Of a stretch of DNA of 12,588 nucleotides, positions 1 through 6,814 are shown piece by piece. Origin of the DNA: Methanoregulaceae archaeon UBA288 (GTDB lineage Archaea; Halobacteriota; Methanomicrobia; Methanomicrobiales; Methanospirillaceae); contig DAEF01000139.1 of the NCBI GenBank assembly GCA_002495225.1, positions 1-12,588 of the forward strand, given 5' to 3'. Numbering within the stretch: the stretch's first letter is position 1; the number at the start of each line of letters is the position of its first letter. The position numbers and the translations under genes were made by a program. The notes below the pieces were generated by a model that saw only the letters and a program-made list of their open reading frames with translations, was not told the origin of the DNA and searched no databases.

Positions 1-173
1 TCAGCGCTCCCGATGCTACACTGGGGCCCTATCATGATGGGGACGACGGACGCATCGACGGGCGAATCTACCTTGTCGTCTCGAAGTCGTCGGGACTGAC
101 ACCGGGCACGTGGTATTTTGGAATATTCGGGAAACGTGTTGCAGGAGCACGGAGTTTTACATTCAATGCTTGA
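1..173 (+). CDS. 3' end of a probable secreted or surface protein (partial)
   Basis: An open frame enters from the left edge (codons in phase with position 3) and ends at TGA 171-173, giving the last 56 residues of a protein. The visible part is rich in small polar residues and aromatics and alternates as expected for beta strands: a stretch reading RIYLVVSKSSGLTPGTWYFG is followed by a short basic segment and ends in RSFTFNA. This resembles the C-terminal strands of an extracellular beta-sandwich (for example a PPC-like domain), but no family can be assigned from so little. That it is real coding is supported by the TGATG junction: its stop overlaps the ATG of the next gene, as in translationally coupled operons. 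The start, length and function lie outside the window. Confidence 0.6.
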   Translation, partial: SAPDATLGPYHDGDDGRIDGRIYLVVSKSSGLTPGTWYFGIFGKRVAGARSFTFNA

Positions 174-994
174 TGGAGATCAACACCTTTTTCCGATCCA
201 GAAGCAACCACCTTTCGATGACCCGAATGGGGATGCTGCTGCTGCTACTCTGCGCGTCCCCCCTCATCGCAGCGGTTGGCGCTCAGCCATATGTGGTTGA
301 ATCCGGTTACGCCCACCCGGAGGTAACCAGTCCGCCGGGGGAGGCCGTTGAGGTACCGTTCTACTCCCTGCCGCTGTATACTATCATCGGTGTTGGCGCC
401 GCCCTCTTCTGTCCTGCTCTTCTCCCTCTAACCGATCTCCTCTTCAGCCTAGGCATGCTGGCCACATTCGGCATCCGCCGGTTGAACCGGAGAAACGTGC
501 TCGAACACGAAGGGCGATCGGCAGTATTCCGATGCATCAAGGCAGAACCAGGCGTACGGTTCACAGAGATCCTTGCCAAGACCGGCCTCAATCGCGGGAC
601 CGCTGAGTACCACCTGCACGTACTGGAGCAGACCGGGAAGATCCGGCACCTGAATCCCGTCGGTTATTGTGATGCCTCCTGTCCCGCTGTTCCCGAAGTT
701 GATGCCCTGCTTCGCGTTGCCATTCGTTCCGAGACCGCGCGAATGATCCTTGAGTATGTGGCTCGCCGTAAGGCCGTTGCCCGAACCGCTCTTTCAAGCG
801 AACTCGGTCTTTCCGGGCCGCTCCTTTCGTACCATCTCGAACGACTCGTCGATGCCGGGATCGTGAACCGGGAAAAACGGGGCCGCACGGTCTGGTATTC
901 GATGCCCGAAAATATATGCGAGCGTATTAACGAATCGATAGGCCATAGGAGAGTAGACAGAACAGCGCTCAACCTTCGGTACGCCCGTTCTTAA
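173..994 (+). CDS. Membrane-anchored tandem winged-helix transcriptional regulator
   Basis: A 273-residue protein if started at ATG 173, chosen because this ATG overlaps the upstream stop (TGATG); an in-frame GTG at 110 gives a longer form that would run inside the upstream gene. A hydrophobic segment at about residues 20-37 looks like a signal peptide or first membrane helix. A short polar loop follows, then a second, longer hydrophobic stretch at about 66-100, then a basic RRLNRR stop-transfer. Two winged helix-turn-helix domains follow (about 113-170 and 185-260), each with the ArsR/MarR-like pattern of a recognition helix before 'YHLxxLE/V' (EYHLHVLEQTGKI and SYHLERLVDAGIV). Membrane-tethered double-wHTH regulators of this build are common in Methanomicrobia. 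I infer that it senses something at or outside the membrane and acts on DNA near the cell surface, possibly on the co-transcribed surface-protein gene. Its codon use is AT-richer than the rest of the window. Confidence 0.8.
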   Translation: MEINTFFRSRSNHLSMTRMGMLLLLLCASPLIAAVGAQPYVVESGYAHPEVTSPPGEAVEVPFYSLPLYTIIGVGAALFCPALLPLTDLLFSLGMLATFGIRRLNRRNVLEHEGRSAVFRCIKAEPGVRFTEILAKTGLNRGTAEYHLHVLEQTGKIRHLNPVGYCDASCPAVPEVDALLRVAIRSETARMILEYVARRKAVARTALSSELGLSGPLLSYHLERLVDAGIVNREKRGRTVWYSMPENICERINESIGHRRVDRTALNLRYARS

Positions 995-1189
995 CGGACT
1001 ATGTCCACAGAGGAGGCTACCTCCGTCGTGGCACTCCGCGTGCGCCGACCCTCCGACCATTCGCATGTCCCGGACCTCGGAGCTGCACAGGGTTCCGCCA
1101 CTGGCGGATCAGTCCGCGAACTGAAACAGTCCGATTCGGGAGGGTCGGGAAAGAAGACTTAATGCGGCCGGCGCGCTCACCCAACGGCC
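995..1189. other. Intergenic region with three small hairpins
   Basis: This is the largest gap in the window. I find no convincing coding sequence. It carries three short perfect inverted repeats: GGAGG-CTA-CCTCC (1012-1024), TCCGCC-ACT-GGCGGA (1094-1108) and, immediately after, TCAGT-CCGCGA-ACTGA (1109-1124). None is followed by a T run, so they are not clear terminators. They may be mRNA 3'-end structure of the regulator gene, a small structured RNA, or chance in GC-rich DNA. The right end of the gap holds the probable promoter of the PHP gene. Confidence 0.4.
1157..1164 (+). promoter_or_regulatory. Possible TATA box for the PHP gene
   Basis: An AT-rich ACTTAATG lies in otherwise very GC-rich DNA, preceded by purines (GGAAAGAAG) that could act as a BRE. 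Archaeal transcription starts about 25 bases downstream of the TATA centre, which here falls within a few bases of ATG 1190. No Shine-Dalgarno is visible before that ATG, so a leaderless or nearly leaderless mRNA is consistent. The match is weak. Confidence 0.35.
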
Positions 1190-2065
1190 ATGGAGGGCGA
1201 CACGGCGGGGGCGGCCCGGGTCCGGTTCGGCCCGCCGGACCTCGCCACGCTCCGCGAGGACGGCTTTGTCGCCGTCGACATGCACGTCCACACGGAGCAC
1301 TCGGACGGATTGATGCGGGTGCGGGACGCGCTCCGACTCGGCCGTCGCGCCGGGGTCTCGTTCGCGGTGACGGACCACAACGCGGTCTCGGGCGCGGTGG
1401 CGGCGGTCCGCGAGGCCGGCCCGGGGCAGGTGATCGTGCCCGGGATCGAGGTCTCGGCATCGGAGGGGCCGCACCTTCTCCTCTACTTTTACACCATCGA
1501 CGACCTCGTCGACTACCACGGCGAGGTGATCGCCCGGGCCCTCGGGGGCTGTCCCCACATGGCGACCGCGCTCCCGACCGCGGACGTGCTGGCCGGGCTC
1601 GAGGGGCGGGACGCCTTCGCGGTCGCGGCCCACCCCTTCGGCTACCTGTTCCTCTGCCGCGGAGTCTGCAAGGCGATCGCGGCCGGCGAGCTCGCGCCCG
1701 ACGTGCTGCTCCAGCTCGACGGGCTCGAGGGGATCTGCGGCGGCATGACCCGGTCCCAGAACAACCGGGCGATCGCGTTCGCACGCGAGCACGGGCTCGC
1801 CCTGACCGGCGGGACGGACGCGCACCTGCTCGGCGAGCTCGGGCGGGTCGTGACGGCGGCCCGGGCCGAATCGGTCGAGGAGTTCCTGGGCGCGGTCCGC
1901 CGGGGGGACGCCCTCGTCTGGGGCCGCGAGAAGTCGATGATCGGCGAGACCGTCCAGGCCACGGCCGTCCTCCCGCGGTACGCGCCGTACATCGGTTCCT
2001 CGCTCGGCGTCCACTACCGCCAGAACCTGCCGAGAGCGCTCCGGTACCTGCGCCGGCGCCGGTGA
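1190..2065 (+). CDS. PHP-domain metal-dependent phosphoesterase
   Basis: A 291-residue protein of the PHP (polymerase and histidinol phosphatase) superfamily, whose members hydrolyse phosphoester bonds with a cluster of divalent metals. The metal ligands are all visible: H32-x-H34 with H37 and D39 (DMHVHTEHSDG), D62-H63 (VTDHNA), E87 (PGIEVSA), H95, H148 (AAHPFG) and D210-A-H212 (GGTDAH). The fold is therefore probably complete and active. The overall layout resembles the YciV/TrpH-like single-domain PHP proteins, some of which are nucleases or nucleotide phosphatases, but the substrate cannot be read from the sequence. ATG 1190 is chosen because the PHP motif begins about 25 residues later; no ribosome site is seen. 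Its stop is 18 bases from the stop of the convergent membrane-protein gene. Cytoplasmic, with no signal peptide. Confidence 0.85.
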   Translation: MEGDTAGAARVRFGPPDLATLREDGFVAVDMHVHTEHSDGLMRVRDALRLGRRAGVSFAVTDHNAVSGAVAAVREAGPGQVIVPGIEVSASEGPHLLLYFYTIDDLVDYHGEVIARALGGCPHMATALPTADVLAGLEGRDAFAVAAHPFGYLFLCRGVCKAIAAGELAPDVLLQLDGLEGICGGMTRSQNNRAIAFAREHGLALTGGTDAHLLGELGRVVTAARAESVEEFLGAVRRGDALVWGREKSMIGETVQATAVLPRYAPYIGSSLGVHYRQNLPRALRYLRRRR

Positions 2066-2083
2066 CTGCTGCAGCGAACGCGG

Positions 2084-2569
2084 TCAGGCCCGGCGGCCCG
2101 CCTCCAGGGCGGCCGCGAGCCCGGACGGGTCGTCCGTCCCGATGCGGCGCTGACGGCCGTCGGCGAGGACGACCTCGACCGCCTCGAAGCCGGCGACGTT
2201 GTACAGCCACCCGCCCGGCACCCGGTGGATGCCCCAGCCGTGCCACCAGGGGTTCCGGACGGCCCGCCAGGACTGGATGCGGTCGAGGGGCCAGGCGTGG
2301 CGCACGAGCCCCGGGCCGAACGCGATCCGCAGGGCCTCGTCGTCGAGCTCGACGGAGAGCGAGGAGAAGAGGACGAGCACGATCGCGAGCACGGCCAGCA
2401 CGGGGATCAGGACGGCGAGCGCGACGGGGTCCCGGAGTGAGCCTGCCGGCGTGGCGACGATCAGAACGAGGAGGGCGAGAACGACGATCCCGGCGAGCAG
2501 GAACTGGAGCAGGCCGGCACGCTGGGTATGCCGGTACCGGATGGGGCGAAGGGGAGCGTCAGACGACAT
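2084..2569 (-). CDS. Small membrane protein with two helices and a PH-like C-terminal domain
   Basis: A 161-residue protein. After a basic N-terminus (residues 1-18) come two hydrophobic helices at about 20-39 and 48-68, then a soluble domain of about 90 residues with strand-like segments and several tryptophans (AWPLDRIQSWRAVRNPWW, then WGIHRVPGGWLYNVAG). The order two helices then beta-rich domain fits bacterial/archaeal PH-like (DUF304/YdbT-type) membrane proteins, with the soluble part facing the cytoplasm. I do not recognise a specific family and propose no function. Its ATG (2569-2567) lies inside the last codons of the UbiA gene, an 11-base overlap that implies translational coupling and perhaps partnership at the membrane. 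Confidence 0.75.
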   Translation of the reverse strand: MSSDAPLRPIRYRHTQRAGLLQFLLAGIVVLALLVLIVATPAGSLRDPVALAVLIPVLAVLAIVLVLFSSLSVELDDEALRIAFGPGLVRHAWPLDRIQSWRAVRNPWWHGWGIHRVPGGWLYNVAGFEAVEVVLADGRQRRIGTDDPSGLAAALEAGRRA

Positions 2570-3452
2570 AGTCGATCACGATCCCGCCCGCGTACAGGGC
2601 CAGGGCCAGGTGGAACAGCGGGAGCAGGCGGAGGCCCGCCGACTCCTCCGGGTGGCGGACGAGCCCGACGGTCGCCACCATGACGCAGGCGAGCCCCGCG
2701 ACGAGCCCGGCGCGGGCGATCGGGCCGAGGACGGCGGCGAAGAGGAGGGCCGCGGCAGCGTGGACGAGCGCGAAGGCGAGGACCCAGCGCGAGGCCCCTG
2801 CCATGCCGTAGAGGACCGGGATCGTCTGCAGCCCGCGCGCGCGGTCGTTCGTGATGTCCGCGATGTCGTTGGCGCCGAGGTGGGCGAGCGCGAACGGGTA
2901 GAAGAATGCGAAGTAGAGCAGGGCCGTCGAGTCAGGAAAGCCGAGCACGAGGTACCCGGCGACGGGGAAGAGGGCGAAGTCCGTCCGGCCCAGGATCTGG
3001 GCGAGCGGGTACCGCTGCCGGCGCTTGCCGACCTGGTAGGCGTACTCGGCGAGGTAGCTCCAGCCCATGATCGCGAGGACGAACAGGTTGTGCGGCCAGG
3101 GCAGGGTCAGGGCCAGCGCAGCCGCTCCGGCCGCCAGGACCGCGAAGACCAGGCGGGCGCGGGAGGGGGAGATTGTGCCCTCGACCAGGGGACGGGTGCC
3201 GAACGGACGCCAGTACCGGGTGAGCCGGGAGTCGACATCCAGCCGGTCGAAATCCCGGTCGACGTAGTCGTTCAGAACGAGGCCGCCCGTGAAGCCGAGA
3301 AGCGCGATCACTGCCGCGGTCACGAGCACGCCCCAGCCGAACCCGCCGTAGTTGCCCGCGGCCAGCAGGGTCCCCGAGCAGAAGAGGAGGACCCACGCCG
3401 GGGCGAAGTGGAGGCGGAGCAGGTCGAGGTGCGGAGCGAGGGCGGCCCGCAT
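2559..3452 (-). CDS. UbiA-family prenyltransferase
   Basis: A 297-residue integral membrane protein with about eight or nine hydrophobic helices. It has both aspartate-rich motifs of the UbiA superfamily: N61-D62-x2-D65-x3-D69 (LNDYVDRDFD) and N195-D196-x2-D199-x3-D203 (GANDIADITND). These bind Mg2+ and the prenyl diphosphate, which is joined to an aromatic or lipid acceptor. Archaeal relatives include geranylgeranylglyceryl phosphate prenyltransferase (DGGGP synthase), but the residues after the first motif (RLDVDSRLTRYWRPFG) differ from what I know of that enzyme, so the acceptor is left open. ATG 3452 is chosen: GAGTGATC (3466-3459 on the minus strand) is a good Shine-Dalgarno six bases before it. 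An upstream in-frame ATG at 3479 lacks one and lies next to a TATA-like TTTGTATGG (3484-3476). Family length is about 280-300, which fits. Confidence 0.85.
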   Translation of the reverse strand: MRAALAPHLDLLRLHFAPAWVLLFCSGTLLAAGNYGGFGWGVLVTAAVIALLGFTGGLVLNDYVDRDFDRLDVDSRLTRYWRPFGTRPLVEGTISPSRARLVFAVLAAGAAALALTLPWPHNLFVLAIMGWSYLAEYAYQVGKRRQRYPLAQILGRTDFALFPVAGYLVLGFPDSTALLYFAFFYPFALAHLGANDIADITNDRARGLQTIPVLYGMAGASRWVLAFALVHAAAALLFAAVLGPIARAGLVAGLACVMVATVGLVRHPEESAGLRLLPLFHLALALYAGGIVIDYVV

Positions 3453-3539
3453 GTGAACGATCACTCGACCCGCGACCATACAAACCTGGCGGGAGAGGGG
3501 CGATGCGTTGATGCCCGGGGCGTGCAAAGGGGGACGCTG

Positions 3540-4082
3540 ATGGCGGACGAAGGCCTCTCCATCCTCACCGTCGGCCACTCGACGCGAACGCTCGGGGAGT
3601 TCCTCGACCTGCTCGAGCTGCACGGGTGCGGGACGGTCGTCGACGTGAGGAGCCTGCCCCGCTCGCGGCGCCACCCCCAGTTCAACCGCGAGGCGCTTGG
3701 AGCGGCCCTTGAGGAGCGGGGGATCGACTATCGCCACTGCACATCCCTCGGCGGGCTGCGCCGCCCCCTCGATTCCTCGGAGTCGGTCAACCGCGGGCTC
3801 CGGAACGAGCGCTTCAGGGCGTACGCCGACCATATGCAGACGCCCGGGTTCGCGGAGGCGGTCGACCGGCTCGTCGACCTGGCCCGGACCGATCGGTGCG
3901 CGGTCATCTGCGCCGAGGCCGTCCCCTGGCGCTGTCACCGGTCCCTGCTCGCCGATGCCCTCGCGGCCCGGGGGTGCCGTGTCCTGCACGTCATCGACCG
4001 GAACCGGGCCGAGGAGCACCGGCTCCGCGAGGGGGCCGTGGTCGCGGGCGGCAGGGTCACGTACCCGGCCGACCCGGGCTAG
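3540..4082 (+). CDS. DUF488 family protein
   Basis: A 180-residue protein with the hallmarks of DUF488: an N-terminal TVGHSTR (residues 10-16), VDVRSLPRSRRHPQFN (34-49), an LGGLR segment (70-74), and the C-terminal cysteine/histidine motif C124-A-E126 ... C132-H133-R134 (ICAEAVPWRCHRS). The family is widespread, and its conserved Cys and His suggest metal binding or catalysis, but its role is not established. ATG 3540 follows a G-rich GGGGG about eight bases upstream and gives a start just before the conserved strand. It is transcribed divergently from ubiA with 87 bases between, and convergently with the HerA-like gene. No membrane segments or signal peptide. Confidence 0.85.
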   Translation: MADEGLSILTVGHSTRTLGEFLDLLELHGCGTVVDVRSLPRSRRHPQFNREALGAALEERGIDYRHCTSLGGLRRPLDSSESVNRGLRNERFRAYADHMQTPGFAEAVDRLVDLARTDRCAVICAEAVPWRCHRSLLADALAARGCRVLHVIDRNRAEEHRLREGAVVAGGRVTYPADPG

Positions 4083-4158
4083 CAACGGCTCGACCTGTGA
4101 CCCCGAGGGCGAAAACCCCGCCCCCGTGGCTGGTCGCCGACCGCGTGGCGCCTGTTGA

Positions 4159-4173
4159 AGAGAGAGAGAGAGA
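4159..4173. repeat. AG dinucleotide run
   Basis: Seven and a half AG units in the gap between the convergent DUF488 and HerA-like genes. Read from the minus strand this is a pyrimidine (TC) tract just after the HerA stop, preceded by a short GAGA-ACGA-TCTC inverted repeat, so it may help end HerA transcription. It is also a candidate for slippage variation between strains. Confidence 0.5.
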
Positions 4174-4179
4174 TCGTTC

Positions 4180-5688
4180 TCAGGACGCCACGTTGAGCCG
4201 GTCGAGGTAGTCCTCGAAGAGGTGGATCCGGGTCGAGACCGGGAACGGCGTGCCCTGGATGCTGATGACGGCGTCGCCCCGCGCGAGGGTCTGGATCTCG
4301 TTCGACATGCTCGTCAGGTTCTGCTTGGCGTTGCCCGCGACGATGTTCCGGTCCTGCTGGTCCGACAGGCCCATCACGATGTAGGTGTTCAGCTGCGCCA
4401 GGATGCGGGGGTCGATGTTCTTGGGCTGCTGGGTCACCAGGCAGAGCCCGACCCCGAACTTGCGCCCCTCCATCACGCACTCGCGGAAGACCTGGGTCGA
4501 CTGGTTCGCGTTCGCGAGTACGCGCTGGGCCTCCTCGATCGCGATCATGACCTGCTGGGGGATCGTCTCCTCCTCGGAGAGCGTGTGCTGCTTGTGCGCG
4601 TTCAGGATCGCCCGGGTCATCGTGGAGAGCGCGAAGAGCTCGCCGCGTTCGCCCACGCCGGGGATGTCGATCAGCACGACCTTGTTCTGCGCGAGGTCCT
4701 CGATGATGGCCGGGATCGAGGAGCCGTAGCGGTGGAAGAAGACCCGGTTCTCCTCGACGATGGTCTCGACCCGGCGCTGGATCATGTGGAGCGGACCGAG
4801 GGCGTAGGTCCGGAGCGTGTCCGTGATCTCGGGGTGGCGTCCGATCCCGCTCGTGGTCTTGAGCGGCGAGGGGAGGGAGTCGACACCCTCGTTGATGAAG
4901 AAGTCGATCACGTCCGAGCCGGGATGACTGTCCAGCGACTCGACCACCTCGACGAGCGGGAGCGAGAGGTCGTACAGGAACCCGAGGTCGCCCATCCTGA
5001 AGTCGTCGTGCTCGAGCCGGAGTTCCTTGAGGCCGTACCGCTTTCGTTCGTCCGGCGGCCGGGTCGAGTAGACCGAGATCCCCTGCTTCGCCTCCGTGTA
5101 CTCGATCAGCCCCTTGATCCGCCGGTCCCGGAGCCGGTAACCGGTGACGTACTCGCCGTGCGGGTCGACCATCAGGACCCCGAACTTCCGGAGGCTCATG
5201 GCCGACGCGCAGAGGACCTTCATGAAGTTCGACTTGCCCATGCCGGTGGTGGCGAAGACGCCCATGTGGCTCGAGAGCGTCTCCGACGGGAGCGAGACGG
5301 TCACGCCCTCGAGAACCCCGAGGCCGGCCCGCATCTGCCCGACCTCCAGGTCGCCCATGGACCGCTTCAGGAAATCGAGGTCCGCGCTGTCGGGGCGAGA
5401 GACAAGGGAGAAGTTGGTCGGGGCCGTGATGGGCGGCCGGAACCCTCCGTCGTGGTCGACGAGGCCGAGCGGATGGAGATTGACGCAGAGGGTCGGGTCG
5501 GCGGCATCCGCCCCGGGGGGGGTGTCGTGCGTGATGTCCGTGACCTTTGCGTAGAAGACGAAGCCCTTGTCGGAGTCGGTGAGTTTGAGGATGTCCCCGA
5601 CAAAGAGAACGGCGGTCGAGGGGACCACGATCCTGTAGTTGAGGACCGAGGTGCTGATCAGGCGAAAACCGGCGGCATCGATAGACAT
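4180..5688 (-). CDS. HerA-like ATPase (DUF87), stand-alone
   Basis: A 502-residue protein of the HerA/FtsK ATPase superfamily. Residues 1-100 fit the HAS-barrel: a beta-rich start with VGDILKL and VFYAKVTDI. The ATPase core follows: Walker A ATTGMGKSN (146-154), the HerA-type VDPHGEY (174-180), Walker B VMIAIEEAQ (380-388) with tandem glutamates, and a VTQQPKNID sensor-like motif (418-426) followed by an LNTYIVMGL strand. HerA proteins form hexameric DNA translocases; classic HerA works with the nuclease NurA and Mre11-Rad50 in end resection. No nurA, mre11 or rad50 gene is present within this window, so this may be a paralogue with a different partner. ATG 5688 is supported by AAGGGTGTTCCC just upstream and by a strong TATA box farther up. 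Length and motif set look intact. Confidence 0.88.
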   Translation of the reverse strand: MSIDAAGFRLISTSVLNYRIVVPSTAVLFVGDILKLTDSDKGFVFYAKVTDITHDTPPGADAADPTLCVNLHPLGLVDHDGGFRPPITAPTNFSLVSRPDSADLDFLKRSMGDLEVGQMRAGLGVLEGVTVSLPSETLSSHMGVFATTGMGKSNFMKVLCASAMSLRKFGVLMVDPHGEYVTGYRLRDRRIKGLIEYTEAKQGISVYSTRPPDERKRYGLKELRLEHDDFRMGDLGFLYDLSLPLVEVVESLDSHPGSDVIDFFINEGVDSLPSPLKTTSGIGRHPEITDTLRTYALGPLHMIQRRVETIVEENRVFFHRYGSSIPAIIEDLAQNKVVLIDIPGVGERGELFALSTMTRAILNAHKQHTLSEEETIPQQVMIAIEEAQRVLANANQSTQVFRECVMEGRKFGVGLCLVTQQPKNIDPRILAQLNTYIVMGLSDQQDRNIVAGNAKQNLTSMSNEIQTLARGDAVISIQGTPFPVSTRIHLFEDYLDRLNVAS

Positions 5689-5730
5689 GGGAACACCCTT
5701 CAGTACTGTGAGATCGTACGCGGTTCCAGG

Positions 5731-5739
5731 TATATACTA
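5731..5739 (-). promoter_or_regulatory. TATA box for the HerA-like gene
   Basis: On the minus strand TAGTATATA lies in an AT-rich island (AAAAATAACCAATAGTATATAC) that stands out from GC-rich surroundings. It is 43-51 bases upstream of ATG 5688, so transcription should begin near 5708-5712, giving a leader of about 20 bases that includes the GGGTG ribosome site. This is the clearest single promoter in the window. Confidence 0.65.
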
Positions 5740-5775
5740 TTGGTTATTTTTCTCTCCGCTCTTCGCCGCCGGAGA

Positions 5776-6681
5776 TCAGGGCCGCGTCCCGGTGGAGCGC
5801 GTCGTTTCCGGAGCCCGGATCGCGGAGAGGACGGTCGAGCGGACTCGCTCCTCGAGGCCGGGCACCGACCTCGGGTCCCGCCGGGCGTCGAGGTCGTCGA
5901 CCAGGACCTCGCCGCGATACCGGATGCCGAGGTTGGCCATGAACGCCCGCACCACGCTCTGGACGCAGCTGAAGTTCTCCGTGCCCATCCTCCCGGCCGT
6001 CGCGAGCAGCAGCCCTCCCCGTGGCGCCGCCCCTGGACCGCCCGTCTGGAGGGCGTCCCTCGCGTGGATCGCCTGGGCGCGGTCGATGACCGCCTTGAGG
6101 CCCGCGGGAACGGTGTTCGTGTACACCGGCGAGCAGACGACGAGGAGGGATGCCGCGCGGATGGCGGGGGCGAGGCGGGTCATGTCGTCGTCGAAGGTGC
6201 AGTCCCCGGTGTTGTAGCACTGGTAGCACCCGATGCACGGGCGGACGTCGAGGTCGTGGACAAAGACGACCTCGACCTGTCGGCCGACGGACTGGGCCGC
6301 TTCGGCAGCCCACTTCGCGAGAACGGCACAGGAGCCATCGGGCCGGGGGCTGCCCTGCAAAACCAGGACATCCCCGTGAGGCGGCTCGGCGTGGAACGAG
6401 GGGGGTTCGTCGGGCCGCACCAGCCCGCCGGGGGCGGCGAGGATCGCCGCCTCCCAGTCCGCTGCCGCCTGGCGTGCTGCCCGCTCGGCATCGATCGAGA
6501 GCAGCGGCGAATACTCGTAGGTGTTGGTCGAGAAGAGGACGACCGGCCGGCCGGCACCCTCGAGGAGGAGCCGGAACCGGACCATGCCCGGAAAGACGGA
6601 GGAGAGGTCGTCCCGGTACAGCGCCAGCACGTAGTTCTTCCCGGATGCGACGACCTCGGCCCGGCTCAGCAGTTCTCGCAT
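5776..6681 (-). CDS. Iron-sulfur flavoprotein with an extra N-terminal domain
   Basis: A 301-residue protein. Residues from about 104 onward are a flavodoxin-like NADPH-dependent FMN reductase domain: phosphate-binding loop GSPRPDGSC (110-118), then a compact cysteine motif C149-x2-C152-x2-C155-x5-C161 (PCIGCYQCYNTGDC), then CSPVYTNTVPAGLKAVIDR. This is the pattern of methanogen Isf proteins, which carry FMN and a [4Fe-4S] cluster and pass electrons, sometimes reducing O2 or peroxide. The first 100 residues are not part of that fold and I do not recognise them; they contain strands (YVLALYRDD, PVVLFSTNTYEY) and look like a separate small domain. ATG 6681 is preceded by GGGTGACC, a good Shine-Dalgarno (GGTGA six bases away). 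It lies 133 bases downstream of a second Isf-like gene on the same strand. Cytoplasmic. Confidence 0.82.
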   Translation of the reverse strand: MRELLSRAEVVASGKNYVLALYRDDLSSVFPGMVRFRLLLEGAGRPVVLFSTNTYEYSPLLSIDAERAARQAAADWEAAILAAPGGLVRPDEPPSFHAEPPHGDVLVLQGSPRPDGSCAVLAKWAAEAAQSVGRQVEVVFVHDLDVRPCIGCYQCYNTGDCTFDDDMTRLAPAIRAASLLVVCSPVYTNTVPAGLKAVIDRAQAIHARDALQTGGPGAAPRGGLLLATAGRMGTENFSCVQSVVRAFMANLGIRYRGEVLVDDLDARRDPRSVPGLEERVRSTVLSAIRAPETTRSTGTRP

Positions 6682-6814
6682 GCTCGGTCACCCGTCCGGG
6701 AAACCGCGCCCGCCGTTCGAGGCGAGCGCCCTTCCCTGCTGTGATGGAGGGGCCGGATGCATTTCAATCTATTCCCGATGCCGTCGGTCGGGGTGCCTTC
6801 ACTCGCGGGCGCCT

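Noticed and set aside
1017..2246. 409-residue minus-strand open frame opposite the PHP gene
   Set aside because: Arg/Pro/Gly/Ala-rich shadow; the PHP gene has every metal ligand in place.
2199..3539. N-terminal extension of the DUF488 frame as one 627-residue protein
   Set aside because: The extension is antisense to the UbiA and PH-like genes; DUF488 family length and the ATG at 3540 mark the real start.
4159..4173. AG run as part of a CRISPR or satellite array
   Set aside because: A single 15-base dinucleotide run with no spaced repeats; only a short microsatellite.
4222..6744. 840-residue plus-strand open frame opposite the HerA-like gene and first flavoprotein gene
   Set aside because: It is the antisense shadow of two genes with intact motifs; its translation is a low-complexity mix of D, E, R, V, G and L typical of the complement of GC-rich coding sequence.
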